DNA from: JAILEN01 sp036723975
Lineage (GTDB): Bacteria; Bacillota; Clostridia; Lachnospirales; Lachnospiraceae
Direction of reading: 5' to 3'
DNA: 64,000 nucleotides
NCBI GenBank assembly: GCA_036723975.1
Contig: DAIMGJ010000003.1
Location: 62,001-126,000 of the forward strand
Part shown: in pieces, positions 42,699 through 50,357 of the stretch
How positions within the stretch are numbered: the first letter of the stretch is position 1
Layout of the letters: each line of letters begins with the position of its first letter
Program-made: the position numbers and the translations under genes
Notes under the pieces: generated by a model
Seen by the model: only the letters and a program-made list of their open reading frames with translations
Told to the model about the DNA's origin: nothing
The model's database searches: none

Positions 42699-43346
42699 AT
42701 GAGTTGTTTATCACCTTCAATTTTATCTGCGGATTTTGCAAATTTGGAACGGGACATCCGACTTGCGGAGGATGCAGGTGCACAATACATTCATTTTGAT
42801 GTGATGGATGGTGCGTTTGTTTCCAATATTTCCGTGGGTATTCCGGTTTTAAAAAGTGTGCGTAAGATTACGGATGCTGTCTTGGATGTGCATTTAATGA
42901 TTGAGCGCCCGGAACGCTATATTCATGAGTTTGCGGAAGCCGGAGCAGATATTATCACGGTTCACGCGGAGGCAACCGATCATCTGGATGCAGTCATTGA
43001 GATGATAAAAAAAGAAAAGGTGATGGCAGGTGTGGCATTAAATCCGTCCACTCCACTTTCCGTTATAGAGTATATCCTTCCAAAGGTGGATATGGTTCTT
43101 ATTATGAGCGTAAATCCGGGATTTGGAGGACAGGCCTTCATCCCATATTGTTTGGATAAGATTTCTGATTTGAGCAGACTCCTCGATAAGAAGGGCTTAA
43201 AAACAGATATTGAAGTAGATGGCGGCGTAAATTTGGAAAATGTAAGCGAAATTATTGAAGCCGGAGCGAATATCATTGTTGCCGGCAGTGCTGTATTTAA
43301 TGGAGATATCGTTTTAAATGTGGAAAGATTCCTTGATTTAATCTAA
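42699..43346 (+). CDS. rpe: Ribulose-phosphate 3-epimerase
   Basis: 215 residues, complete TIM barrel. LSPSILSADFANL at the start, HFDVMDGAFV and HLMIERPE hold the metal ligands, and VNPGFGGQ plus EVDGGVN the phosphate site. It interconverts ribulose-5-P and xylulose-5-P. It is the last gene of the housekeeping operon here; thiN, often next in Firmicutes, is absent. Confidence 0.95.
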   Translation: MSCLSPSILSADFANLERDIRLAEDAGAQYIHFDVMDGAFVSNISVGIPVLKSVRKITDAVLDVHLMIERPERYIHEFAEAGADIITVHAEATDHLDAVIEMIKKEKVMAGVALNPSTPLSVIEYILPKVDMVLIMSVNPGFGGQAFIPYCLDKISDLSRLLDKKGLKTDIEVDGGVNLENVSEIIEAGANIIVAGSAVFNGDIVLNVERFLDLI

Positions 43347-43362
43347 AAATATCAAGAATTCT

Positions 43363-43391
43363 TTGGAAAATTCTGAAAAATTTGGTATGAT
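43363..43391 (+). promoter_or_regulatory. Sigma-A promoter of the EAL-HDOD gene
   Basis: TTGGAA, 17-base spacer, TATGAT, 36 bases before the start codon. Confidence 0.65.
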
Positions 43392-43426
43392 ATTCATATA
43401 GAAGGGTTTTGGCTAGGAGGGAAAAT

Positions 43427-44650
43427 ATGTTAGCTACATTAATACCATTGTTTGACAAGAATATGATTGTACGTTCATATTCCATTGTCGCACAAAGAGA
43501 TGACCTTCTTCGTGATGCCATTAAAGGCAGCAGCGGACGTTGGGATTCTGCTATGAGCGTGGAAGGTGTAGAAGTACTTCAGAGCATGGGATTGAAGACT
43601 TTGACTGACGGCAGAGAAGTGTTTATCCCTGTTTCAAATGTATCTCTTTTTACAGATATTAAAGGTCAGGGTGCAAATGCACCGGAGAAAGTGGTTTTAA
43701 TCATTGACCACTATGTAGAGCCTACAGAGAAGTATATCGAACGCGTAAAGCAGTTAAGAGAACAGGGATTCCGCTTTGCAGCGAAAAACATTCCCTTAAA
43801 CCAGGTTGGCGACTATAAGCCGATTATGGATATGATGGAATACGTGTTCTTAAATCACCATCATGTGGATATCGAAAAAGCACGTCGTTTGTTCCATACC
43901 ATTTTCCCAAATTTGAAACTGGTGGCAGAAGATGTAGCGACTCCTGAAGAATACGAAAAGTTAGTGGGAATCGGTGGCTTCGATTATTATGAAGGTGAAT
44001 TCTTCCGTATTCCGAAGAAGGGGCAGGATATCGAGTTGGCTCCGTTAAAGATGACGTATTTAGAGTTGATTCGAATCGTAAATAAACCGGACTTTGATTT
44101 AACAACAGCAGCAGATGTTATCGGAAAAGATCCGGCACTTGTTGTGGAATTGTTAAAGATTGTTAACCGTATGACAGTTAACTCCGGAATTAAATCAATT
44201 CGAAATGCAGCAGCAATGCTTGGTCAGGAAGAGTTGAAACGCTGGATTAATACAGCGGTTACAAAAGAGCTTTGTGCGGATCGTCCAAGTGAGATTACTC
44301 GACTTTCTATGATTCGTGCTCGATTTGCAGAGCTCTTGGCTCCGGTCTTTGGATTGGAAAGTATGTCACAGGAACTCTTTATGATGGGACTGTTCTCCGT
44401 ACTTGATATCGTACTTCAAAAGCCGATGGCAGAAGTGTTGGAGACAATCAACTTATCAAAGCCGATTACCGATGCACTCCTAACCGGTGAAGGACAGATG
44501 GCTGAGGTGTTAAATTTTATCAAAGCATATGAAGATGCATCCTGGATGGAAGTTTGCCGCCAGATGCTCTTAAAGGATATCACGATGAAGGAGGTTTATC
44601 CGGTGTATCTGGATGCCCTTTCATGGTATAGAGATTTGGTATCGTTATAA
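43427..44650 (+). CDS. EAL-HDOD signalling protein (YuxH type)
   Basis: 407 residues. The N-terminal half is a reduced EAL-like barrel (about 1-200) without the ExL, DDFG or QG catalytic motifs, so phosphodiesterase activity is not expected. The C-terminal HDOD domain (about 205-400) is recognised by KDPALVVELLKIVN and the AAAMLGQEELKRWI helix; it lacks HD metal residues, as usual. Such proteins probably read cyclic-di-GMP or act by protein contact; some YuxH relatives are linked to motility. ATG 43427 follows AGGAGG. It is monocistronic, between its own promoter and a terminator. Confidence 0.85.
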   Translation: MLATLIPLFDKNMIVRSYSIVAQRDDLLRDAIKGSSGRWDSAMSVEGVEVLQSMGLKTLTDGREVFIPVSNVSLFTDIKGQGANAPEKVVLIIDHYVEPTEKYIERVKQLREQGFRFAAKNIPLNQVGDYKPIMDMMEYVFLNHHHVDIEKARRLFHTIFPNLKLVAEDVATPEEYEKLVGIGGFDYYEGEFFRIPKKGQDIELAPLKMTYLELIRIVNKPDFDLTTAADVIGKDPALVVELLKIVNRMTVNSGIKSIRNAAAMLGQEELKRWINTAVTKELCADRPSEITRLSMIRARFAELLAPVFGLESMSQELFMMGLFSVLDIVLQKPMAEVLETINLSKPITDALLTGEGQMAEVLNFIKAYEDASWMEVCRQMLLKDITMKEVYPVYLDALSWYRDLVSL

Positions 44651-44657
44651 AGTATAC

Positions 44658-44695
44658 AAAGAAAATGGGCTGTTAAAAAACAGCCCATTTTCTTT
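44658..44695 (+). terminator. Intrinsic terminator after the EAL-HDOD gene
   Basis: AAAGAAAATGGGCTGTT pairs perfectly with AACAGCCCATTTTCTTT around an AAAA loop. Confidence 0.88.
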
Positions 44696-44698
44696 TGC

Positions 44699-44725
44699 TT
44701 AAGTTTTAGTGAGAAATGCCGAAAT
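44699..44725 (+). promoter_or_regulatory. Sigma-28 (SigD/FliA)-like promoter
   Basis: TTAA, 15-base spacer, GCCGAAAT. The Bacillus SigD consensus is TAAA-N15-GCCGATAT, so the -10 matches 7 of 8 and the spacing is exact. It lies about 85 bases before the orphan coiled-coil gene. Confidence 0.5.
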
Positions 44726-44809
44726 AAGAAATAGATAAGTGTAAGTCTCGAAAAACGGCAGGGAGGTCGGAAGAGACTATGGTGAAATGGTCGTACAGGG
44801 AGGTAGACC

Positions 44810-46405
44810 ATGGCAGGCGTTTCGATTCAGATAAAAAATACGTCTTATTACGGCGTTATAGGACAAAGAAATAAAACTACCAAGGGAGTTGTGGGTGTAT
44901 TTCGTGGAAAGTATGCCAAAAACACCAAAAGCAGTTTTTCTTCATCTTCTGCCAAGGCTTCTGCTGTAAAGAAGGAGCAATCCGAGTCTCGAAAGAAGTT
45001 GTTGGATGCTTTGGATAACGGAAGTACATCCAAATCCAATACTAAAAATACCAGGAAGCTGACAGACAAAGAGGCGGCAGAGCTTGCTGCTTTTGAGGCA
45101 GCAAAAGCTGCAGCGGAAAACAATGAACTTTCGCAGGAAACAGCAGAGCGCTTTGAGACTATGAAAAAAGCCAAAAAACAGGTGGTTTTTGTCGGAACTA
45201 TCATAAACAAGCAAAACGGATATTTAGACTTATCAAAAACCAAGTCGGAAAAGCCGGATAAAAAAGTTAAGAAAAAAATAAACTACAGTTATAAAGACGT
45301 ATCATCAAAGATTCAGAGAGCGAAGACATCCCTCAGTGCCGGACAGGCAGTGATTTCCGCAAAGCGAAAAGTCATGGAACTGCACAGAAAAGCTTCTTCC
45401 GGCAATGTGGATTCGGAGGACTTGCAGTTGGCACTTTCTCATGCAAAGAAAATGGAAATGATTGCCAAGAAAAAGAAGCGCAACCTGGAACTGGAAGAAA
45501 TGGTGGAGCATGTACAGGCACAGGATGAACGGGAGGAAAAAATAAAGGATTCCTCCGCTTCTCAAAATGATGTAATTGACGTGGCAAAAGAAACCATAGA
45601 AAATGCGGAAGATGAAATTAAAAAGCAACAGGAAGATTATGCTTCAGAATTAGAAGCAGAATTTGAAGAACTGGCAAAAGAATATGAGACAGAGGATTAC
45701 ACTTCTGAGGAACTGATGGAAGCGTTTTCCGACGAGATGTCCGAAATGATGGAAGCATTTGGTCAGGAAGAAATGGAGCTATTAGAAGAAACCATGGAGA
45801 TGCTTGAGCAACTGGAAGCAGTAAACCCCCATATGTCGGATGATCAGCTGAAGAATTTAAAAAGAAAGCATCGCGCATCGGAAGATAAAGCCATCGCTAA
45901 GGCTAACATGGAGTATCTAAAAGGTGTGATGAAGCAGCTGGAAAAGTCCCGAGAAGCCTATGATATATATACTATGCGGCAAGCAGCATCTGCGGCCATC
46001 GATCTATACTATGCGGGAGTGAACAAAAACACTGCAGGATCTGTAGGTCTTCTGTGGAATGATGGTGGCGCAGAGGGAGACAATGCCTACGGTATTTATG
46101 ATCCTTCCACCGGAAAATTCCTTCCTTACAGATCGACATGGGACCAGGCAAAAAAATACCATTACGGAAAAGGAACTGCTACAGACGCGGGGACGAGTTA
46201 TACAATGGGCAATGATCGCGGCGCATACTTGTCCACAGAGGATTACACAAATGCGGCTGTTATGATTGCTATTTATCCCAATTCCTCAACGCCTCATGTA
46301 GATATATACTGGAAAAATACAAACGGAAGTAAAAGAGGGCAATATGTTGGGGATAAGTATGTGAACAATGTTCCCAATTACAGTATTCGCATTAACATAA
46401 AATAA
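44810..46405 (+). CDS. Orphan coiled-coil protein with distinct C-terminal domain, unknown
   Basis: 531 residues, no signal peptide or TM helix. An N-terminal Ser/Lys-rich segment (1-90, SSFSSSSAKASA) is followed by a long Glu/Lys-rich coiled-coil region (about 150-400) with an acidic Met-rich part (about 300-340, EEMELLEETMEMLEQLE). The last ~130 residues differ sharply: Gly/Tyr/Asn-rich and predicted beta (GSVGLLWNDGGAEGDNAYG, later YVGDKYVNNVPNYSIRINI). I do not recognise either half. A sigma-28-like promoter upstream suggests co-expression with motility genes. Start ATG follows GGGAGG by six bases. No similar gene lies nearby. Confidence 0.7.
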   Translation: MAGVSIQIKNTSYYGVIGQRNKTTKGVVGVFRGKYAKNTKSSFSSSSAKASAVKKEQSESRKKLLDALDNGSTSKSNTKNTRKLTDKEAAELAAFEAAKAAAENNELSQETAERFETMKKAKKQVVFVGTIINKQNGYLDLSKTKSEKPDKKVKKKINYSYKDVSSKIQRAKTSLSAGQAVISAKRKVMELHRKASSGNVDSEDLQLALSHAKKMEMIAKKKKRNLELEEMVEHVQAQDEREEKIKDSSASQNDVIDVAKETIENAEDEIKKQQEDYASELEAEFEELAKEYETEDYTSEELMEAFSDEMSEMMEAFGQEEMELLEETMEMLEQLEAVNPHMSDDQLKNLKRKHRASEDKAIAKANMEYLKGVMKQLEKSREAYDIYTMRQAASAAIDLYYAGVNKNTAGSVGLLWNDGGAEGDNAYGIYDPSTGKFLPYRSTWDQAKKYHYGKGTATDAGTSYTMGNDRGAYLSTEDYTNAAVMIAIYPNSSTPHVDIYWKNTNGSKRGQYVGDKYVNNVPNYSIRINIK

Positions 46406-46443
46406 AAAGTTACAGTTATATAATTATATTATTCCACTGAATT

Positions 46444-46510
46444 AAAAAACGTAGAATATTTTTGTGTAGAGCGCTTCTTTGGCGCTCGGCAAAAATATTC
46501 TACGTTTTTT
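46444..46510. terminator. Bidirectional long-stem terminator
   Basis: A 21-base arm (46444-46464) is complementary to 46490-46510, with an inner GAGCGC/GCGCTC stem. T runs occur on both strands, serving the coiled-coil gene and the convergent dehydrogenase gene. Confidence 0.85.
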
Positions 46511-46529
46511 ATTATATGAAATATCTTTA

Positions 46530-47462
46530 CTACCCGATAAATTCTTCGACCTGTTCTTCAATGATTTTCATCAGTCGAATCCGCGCTTCCACAGCCGCCC
46601 ATGCAATGTGAGGCGTGATTAAGAGTTTGGTGCTGTCTTTGATGCGCACCAATGCATTCTCCGGTGACATAGGTTCTACGTCCAAAACATCCAAGCCTGC
46701 CGCAGCAATAACTCCGTTTTCCAGGGCATCCGCCAAATCTTTTTCTACAATAATGGGTCCCCGTCCTACATTTATCAGGATAGCGGATTTTTTCATTTTG
46801 GAAAGGGCATCTTTATCAATTAAGTGCATGGTGTTATCATCCAATGGTGCATGAATGGAAAGGATATCCGATTCATGAAGCAAGGACTCAAAATCCACTT
46901 CTTTATAGGTGCTGGAATGGTTTTTTCCACTGGTGGAATAATAAATCACGTTAGCACCAAAACAGGTGGCAATTTCTGCTACGCGGCTTCCGATGGCACC
47001 AAGTCCAACGATACCCCAGGTCTTTCCGGAAATTTCATGAAAATGTTTTTCAAAATGAGTAAACATCCTATCGTTTACGTAGCGTTCTTCTTTTACATAG
47101 GCATCGTAGTAGCTTAAGTGCTCTAACAGATAAAAGGCCAAAGAGAAAGTGTGTTGTGCCACAGCTTCCGTAGAATAGCCCGCTACGTTTCTCCATTCGA
47201 TGCCGCGACTTGCCAAGTAGTCTTTATCCAAGTTGTTGGTACCGGTGGCAGTAACGCAAACCAGTTTTAAATTCTTTGCACTTCCGATGGTAGCCTCGTT
47301 TACCAATACTTTATTTAAAACGATAATATCCGCATCGGTGACACGCTCCGATACTTCCTCGGAAGAAGAGTAGTCGTAGATGACCACTTCTCCAAAGCGT
47401 TCAAATCCGGATAAGTCGATATCTTCACCGATGGTTTTTCGATCTAAGAATACAATTTTCAT
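46530..47462 (-). CDS. D-isomer-specific 2-hydroxyacid dehydrogenase
   Basis: 310 residues. The NAD-binding motif GLGAIGSRVA lies near residue 153. Catalytic Arg (INVGRGP), Glu (LDVEPM) and His (TPHIAW) are all present. It should interconvert a 2-ketoacid and a D-2-hydroxyacid with NAD(H); hydroxypyruvate, glyoxylate and 2-ketoisocaproate are all known substrates of this family, and the sequence does not decide. Start supported by AGGAGG. It is monocistronic and convergent with the coiled-coil gene. Confidence 0.88.
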   Translation of the reverse strand: MKIVFLDRKTIGEDIDLSGFERFGEVVIYDYSSSEEVSERVTDADIIVLNKVLVNEATIGSAKNLKLVCVTATGTNNLDKDYLASRGIEWRNVAGYSTEAVAQHTFSLAFYLLEHLSYYDAYVKEERYVNDRMFTHFEKHFHEISGKTWGIVGLGAIGSRVAEIATCFGANVIYYSTSGKNHSSTYKEVDFESLLHESDILSIHAPLDDNTMHLIDKDALSKMKKSAILINVGRGPIIVEKDLADALENGVIAAAGLDVLDVEPMSPENALVRIKDSTKLLITPHIAWAAVEARIRLMKIIEEQVEEFIG

Positions 47463-47710
47463 TTTTTATCCTCCTGTCATGGTTTTTATTTTAACAAAAA
47501 ATGTGTTTTTCAGAAATCGCGAGTTTATAATTTGTTAATAAAGATTTTATAAAAATTTAAGATTTGCTGTTGGATTTCTATGTTATATTTTTTGTTGTAG
47601 AAAATCTAACGGCAAGTCTTTTTTATTCTAAGAGTCAGTTCTTACCTTTCAATTTTCTACGTTTTTCCATTTTTTTGAACAAGTAGAAAAGGAGAAGGAG
47701 GAAGTATTCT

Positions 47711-48562
47711 ATGGTAAATTCTAAGTACAAAAATGATTTGTTTGTGGAGATTTTTTCCCAAGCAGAAAATGGATTGGCAATTTATAATGCGCTGTTGGGG
47801 ACGCATTATGAGGATGTAAGTGAGTTGGAAATCGTTACATTAAAAGATGCAATCTTTATGCATAAGAAGAATGATGTAGCGGTTCTATTACACGCCAGGA
47901 TGCTAATGTTGGAACATCAAAGTACTATTAATCCCAATATGCCACTTCGAGGTTTGCAGTATTATGGAAAGTCCATGGATGGCTATATTAAGCGAAATAA
48001 GTTTGATATTTATGGAAAAAAATTGATAAAAATTCCTACACCATACTATTTTGTGTTGTATAATGGAGCAAAGGAAGCACCTGATCGAGTGGAACTAAAA
48101 CTATCAGATGCATTTCAAACTGAAACAAGCGGATATGAATGGACAGCTACGATGCTAAACATCAATGCGGGACATAATAAGGAACTATTGGATGTTTGTC
48201 CGATACTAAACGATTATGCAACTCTGATTCAGTATGTCAGGGAAAATGTTGCCAAGGGAATGCAAGAAGAACCGGCGGTAGAAGAGGCTGTAAATCGTTG
48301 TATCGAGGAAGGACATTTGGAAGAATATTTACGAGGTCACCTCGGGGAGGCAAAGGATATGTTGTTATCAGGATTTGATGAAGAAATCTGGAAAGAAGGC
48401 CTACGTGAAGAAGGACGTGAAGAAGGACGTGAAGAAGGAAAACGCGAGTTAATTTCCGAAATGCTTCGCAGCGGTATGGAACCACAACAGATTTCTGATT
48501 TGTGTAAGATTCCGTTGGAGTTTATTTTGGATGTGCACGAAAATTTGTTAACCGCTAAGTGA
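47711..48562 (+). CDS. Rpn-family PD-(D/E)XK nuclease/putative transposase
   Basis: 283 residues. The N-terminal nuclease-like domain has the Rpn signature: KNDVAVLL then MLMLEHQST (D...ExQ active-site pattern), YYGKSMDGYIK and TPYYFVLYNG. The C-terminal third is a charged helix with a 4-residue repeat REEG (three 12-base DNA repeats). In E. coli, Rpn proteins are nucleases that promote recA-independent recombination. These genes are numerous in Lachnospiraceae, and mobility by themselves is not shown. No terminal repeats or target duplications are seen. Start ATG follows a strong AGAAGGAGGAAG site. The upstream 248 bases are A/T rich without a clear promoter. Confidence 0.82.
   Translation: MVNSKYKNDLFVEIFSQAENGLAIYNALLGTHYEDVSELEIVTLKDAIFMHKKNDVAVLLHARMLMLEHQSTINPNMPLRGLQYYGKSMDGYIKRNKFDIYGKKLIKIPTPYYFVLYNGAKEAPDRVELKLSDAFQTETSGYEWTATMLNINAGHNKELLDVCPILNDYATLIQYVRENVAKGMQEEPAVEEAVNRCIEEGHLEEYLRGHLGEAKDMLLSGFDEEIWKEGLREEGREEGREEGKRELISEMLRSGMEPQQISDLCKIPLEFILDVHENLLTAK
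48404..48439 (+). repeat. Three tandem 12-base repeats in the Rpn-family gene
   Basis: CGTGAAGAAGGA occurs three times without gaps, encoding repeated REEG. The copy number is in frame and could change by slipped replication without breaking the gene. Confidence 0.85.
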
Positions 48563-48574
48563 ATAAAAAAGTGT

Positions 48575-48603
48575 TTGACAAAAAAAGGAAAGAGAATTAA
48601 TAT
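48575..48603 (+). promoter_or_regulatory. Sigma-A promoter of asnB
   Basis: TTGACA, 17-base spacer, TAATAT. The predicted transcript starts near 48610, immediately before the antiterminator-like hairpin at 48614. Confidence 0.8.
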
Positions 48604-48613
48604 TTGAAAAGTA

Positions 48614-48659
48614 AAGACAAAGGCGTCTTGGAGACATTGGTCTCCGAGACGCTTTTTTT
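48614..48659 (+). promoter_or_regulatory. asnB leader: AAAGGC-loop hairpin overlapping an intrinsic terminator
   Basis: Hairpin AAGAC-[AAAGGC]-GTCTT (48614-48629) contains the shared motif ACAAAGGCGT. Its 3' arm is also the 5' arm of the terminator GCGTCTTGGAGAC-ATTG-GTCTCCGAGACGC (48623-48652) followed by seven T. The two structures exclude each other, so stabilising the first would let transcription run into asnB. There is no T-box sequence and no room for one. Confidence 0.75.
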
Positions 48660-48681
48660 ATTTGTCTGGGAGGAAAAAAGA

Positions 48682-50265
48682 ATGTGCTCAATTATTGGTA
48701 GCTGGGGTAAAGGCGCCCGATACGACACCTTGCAACAGGCCCTTAAAAAGACAAAATCCAGAGGACCGGATGCAAGTCGAATGATAGATACAGGAAACGG
48801 CTTCTTAGGTTTTAATCGATTGTCCATTATGGGACTTACGGAAGAAGGAATGCAGCCCTTCGATAAAGAAGAAGTGGTTTGCGTTTGTAACGGAGAAATC
48901 TACGGATTTCGTGAGATTAAAAATAAGCTAAAGAAAAAAGGGTATACCTTTCATAGCGATTCGGATTGTGAAATCTTACCGGCCATGTACGCGGAATATG
49001 GAACGCAGATGTTTCGGATGTTAGACGCGGAATATGCGATGGTTTTATATGATAAGAAAAAGGGTGCGTTTATCGCGGCTCGGGATCCCATCGGAATTCG
49101 ACCGTTGTATTATTGCTTAACGGATGACGGTACATACCTTTTTGCTTCGGAACCAAAGAATTTAGTCGGCCTTTCGAAGGAAATCAAACCATTTCCGCCG
49201 GGACACTATTTCGAAAACGGAACCTTTTTCAAATACCGTGATATGTCGGAAGTAAAAACTTTTGTAAAAGACGATATCGATACGGTAACCAAAAAGATTC
49301 GTGATTTATTAATCAAAGGAATCGAAAAGCGACTTGATTCTGATTCACCGGTAGGGTTCTTATTATCCGGCGGATTGGACTCCTCCTTGGTTTGTGGAAT
49401 TGCTGCAAACAGATCCAAGAAGCCGCTTGAAACCTGGGCCATTGGGATGGACATCGATGCCATCGATTTAAAATATGCAAGACAGGTAGCGGATTATATA
49501 CATTCCAACCATCATGAGGTCATCATTACAAAACAAGATGTATGCGATGCCTTGGAAGAAGTGATTGCAGCTCTTGGTACCTATGATATCACCACAGTTC
49601 GTGCATCCATGGGAATGTATCTTTTATGTAAAGCCATTCACGAGAGGTCCGATCTTCGGGTAATCTTAACCGGAGAAATTTCGGATGAAATCTTTGGATA
49701 TAAATATACGGATTTTGCTCCGAACGCAACGGAGTTCCAAAAGGAAGCCGAAAAGCGAATCCGTGAAATCCATATGTATGACGTGCTTCGGGCTGACAGA
49801 TGTATCAGTGTAAATTCCTTGGAGGCACGTGTTCCTTTCGGAGATCTGGATTTTGTGGAGTACTGCATGTCCATTGATCCGGAAATGAAACTCAATACTT
49901 ACGGAAAAGGTAAGTACTTGCTTCGCAAAGCATTTGAAGATGATGCGTTCATCCCTGAAAGTATTTTGTGGCGAGAAAAAGCAGCCTTTTCCGATGCTGT
50001 GGGACATTCACTGAAAGATGACCTGGCAGAGTTGGCGGAAGCATCCTATACGGATGAGGCCTTTGCCGAAGGTATAAAAAAATATACACATGCCAAACCT
50101 TTTACGAAGGAATCCCTTCTTTACCGGGACATCTTTGAAAAGTATTATCCGGGCCAGTCGGAAATGGTTGTTGACTTCTGGATGCCGAATAAGAATTGGG
50201 AGGGTTGTAATGTAAACGATCCTTCCGCCCGCGTATTATCCAACTACGGAGAAAGCGGAAAATAA
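48682..50265 (+). CDS. asnB: Glutamine-hydrolysing asparagine synthetase (AsnB)
   Basis: 527 residues. Cys2 is the glutaminase nucleophile (MCSIIG), so ATG 48682 must be the start; an earlier in-frame TTG would bury it. The amidotransferase domain includes NRLSIMGL, CNGEIYG and the DSDCE region. The synthetase domain has the pyrophosphatase P-loop LLSGGLDSS (about 229) and TGEISDEIFGYKY. It makes asparagine from aspartate, ATP and glutamine. It is transcribed from its own TTGACA promoter behind a conditional-looking terminator, and is the first gene of the nitrogen island. Confidence 0.94.
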   Translation: MCSIIGSWGKGARYDTLQQALKKTKSRGPDASRMIDTGNGFLGFNRLSIMGLTEEGMQPFDKEEVVCVCNGEIYGFREIKNKLKKKGYTFHSDSDCEILPAMYAEYGTQMFRMLDAEYAMVLYDKKKGAFIAARDPIGIRPLYYCLTDDGTYLFASEPKNLVGLSKEIKPFPPGHYFENGTFFKYRDMSEVKTFVKDDIDTVTKKIRDLLIKGIEKRLDSDSPVGFLLSGGLDSSLVCGIAANRSKKPLETWAIGMDIDAIDLKYARQVADYIHSNHHEVIITKQDVCDALEEVIAALGTYDITTVRASMGMYLLCKAIHERSDLRVILTGEISDEIFGYKYTDFAPNATEFQKEAEKRIREIHMYDVLRADRCISVNSLEARVPFGDLDFVEYCMSIDPEMKLNTYGKGKYLLRKAFEDDAFIPESILWREKAAFSDAVGHSLKDDLAELAEASYTDEAFAEGIKKYTHAKPFTKESLLYRDIFEKYYPGQSEMVVDFWMPNKNWEGCNVNDPSARVLSNYGESGK

Positions 50266-50281
50266 AATTACATAGTTACAT

Positions 50282-50331
50282 GAGGCAATGGCGTCTCGGA
50301 GAGATATCTCCGGGGCGCCGTCTCTTTTTTT
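50282..50331 (+). promoter_or_regulatory. glnA-III leader: AATGGC-loop hairpin overlapping an intrinsic terminator
   Basis: Hairpin GAGGC-[AATGGC]-GTCTC (50282-50297, one G-T pair) holds the shared motif GCAATGGCGT. Its 3' arm and half its loop form the 5' arm of the terminator stem (GGCGTCTCGGAGA with TCTCCGGGGCGCC, 50290-50319), followed by TCTCTTTTTTT. No clear promoter lies between asnB and this leader, so it may also act on readthrough from asnB. Confidence 0.72.
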
Positions 50332-50357
50332 AGAAAACATCATGAAGGAGGATAAAT

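Noticed and set aside
48404..48439. Short repeats as a CRISPR array
   Set aside because: The 12-base units are contiguous without spacers and are coding.
47711..48562. Insertion sequence around the Rpn-type gene
   Set aside because: No terminal inverted repeats or target duplications were found. The GTAGAAAAT/ATTTTCTAC pair upstream (about 47597-47660) is not repeated downstream of the gene.
48610..48681. T-box riboswitch before asnB
   Set aside because: The leader is about 70 bases and has no T-box AGGGTGGNACCGCG sequence or specifier stem.
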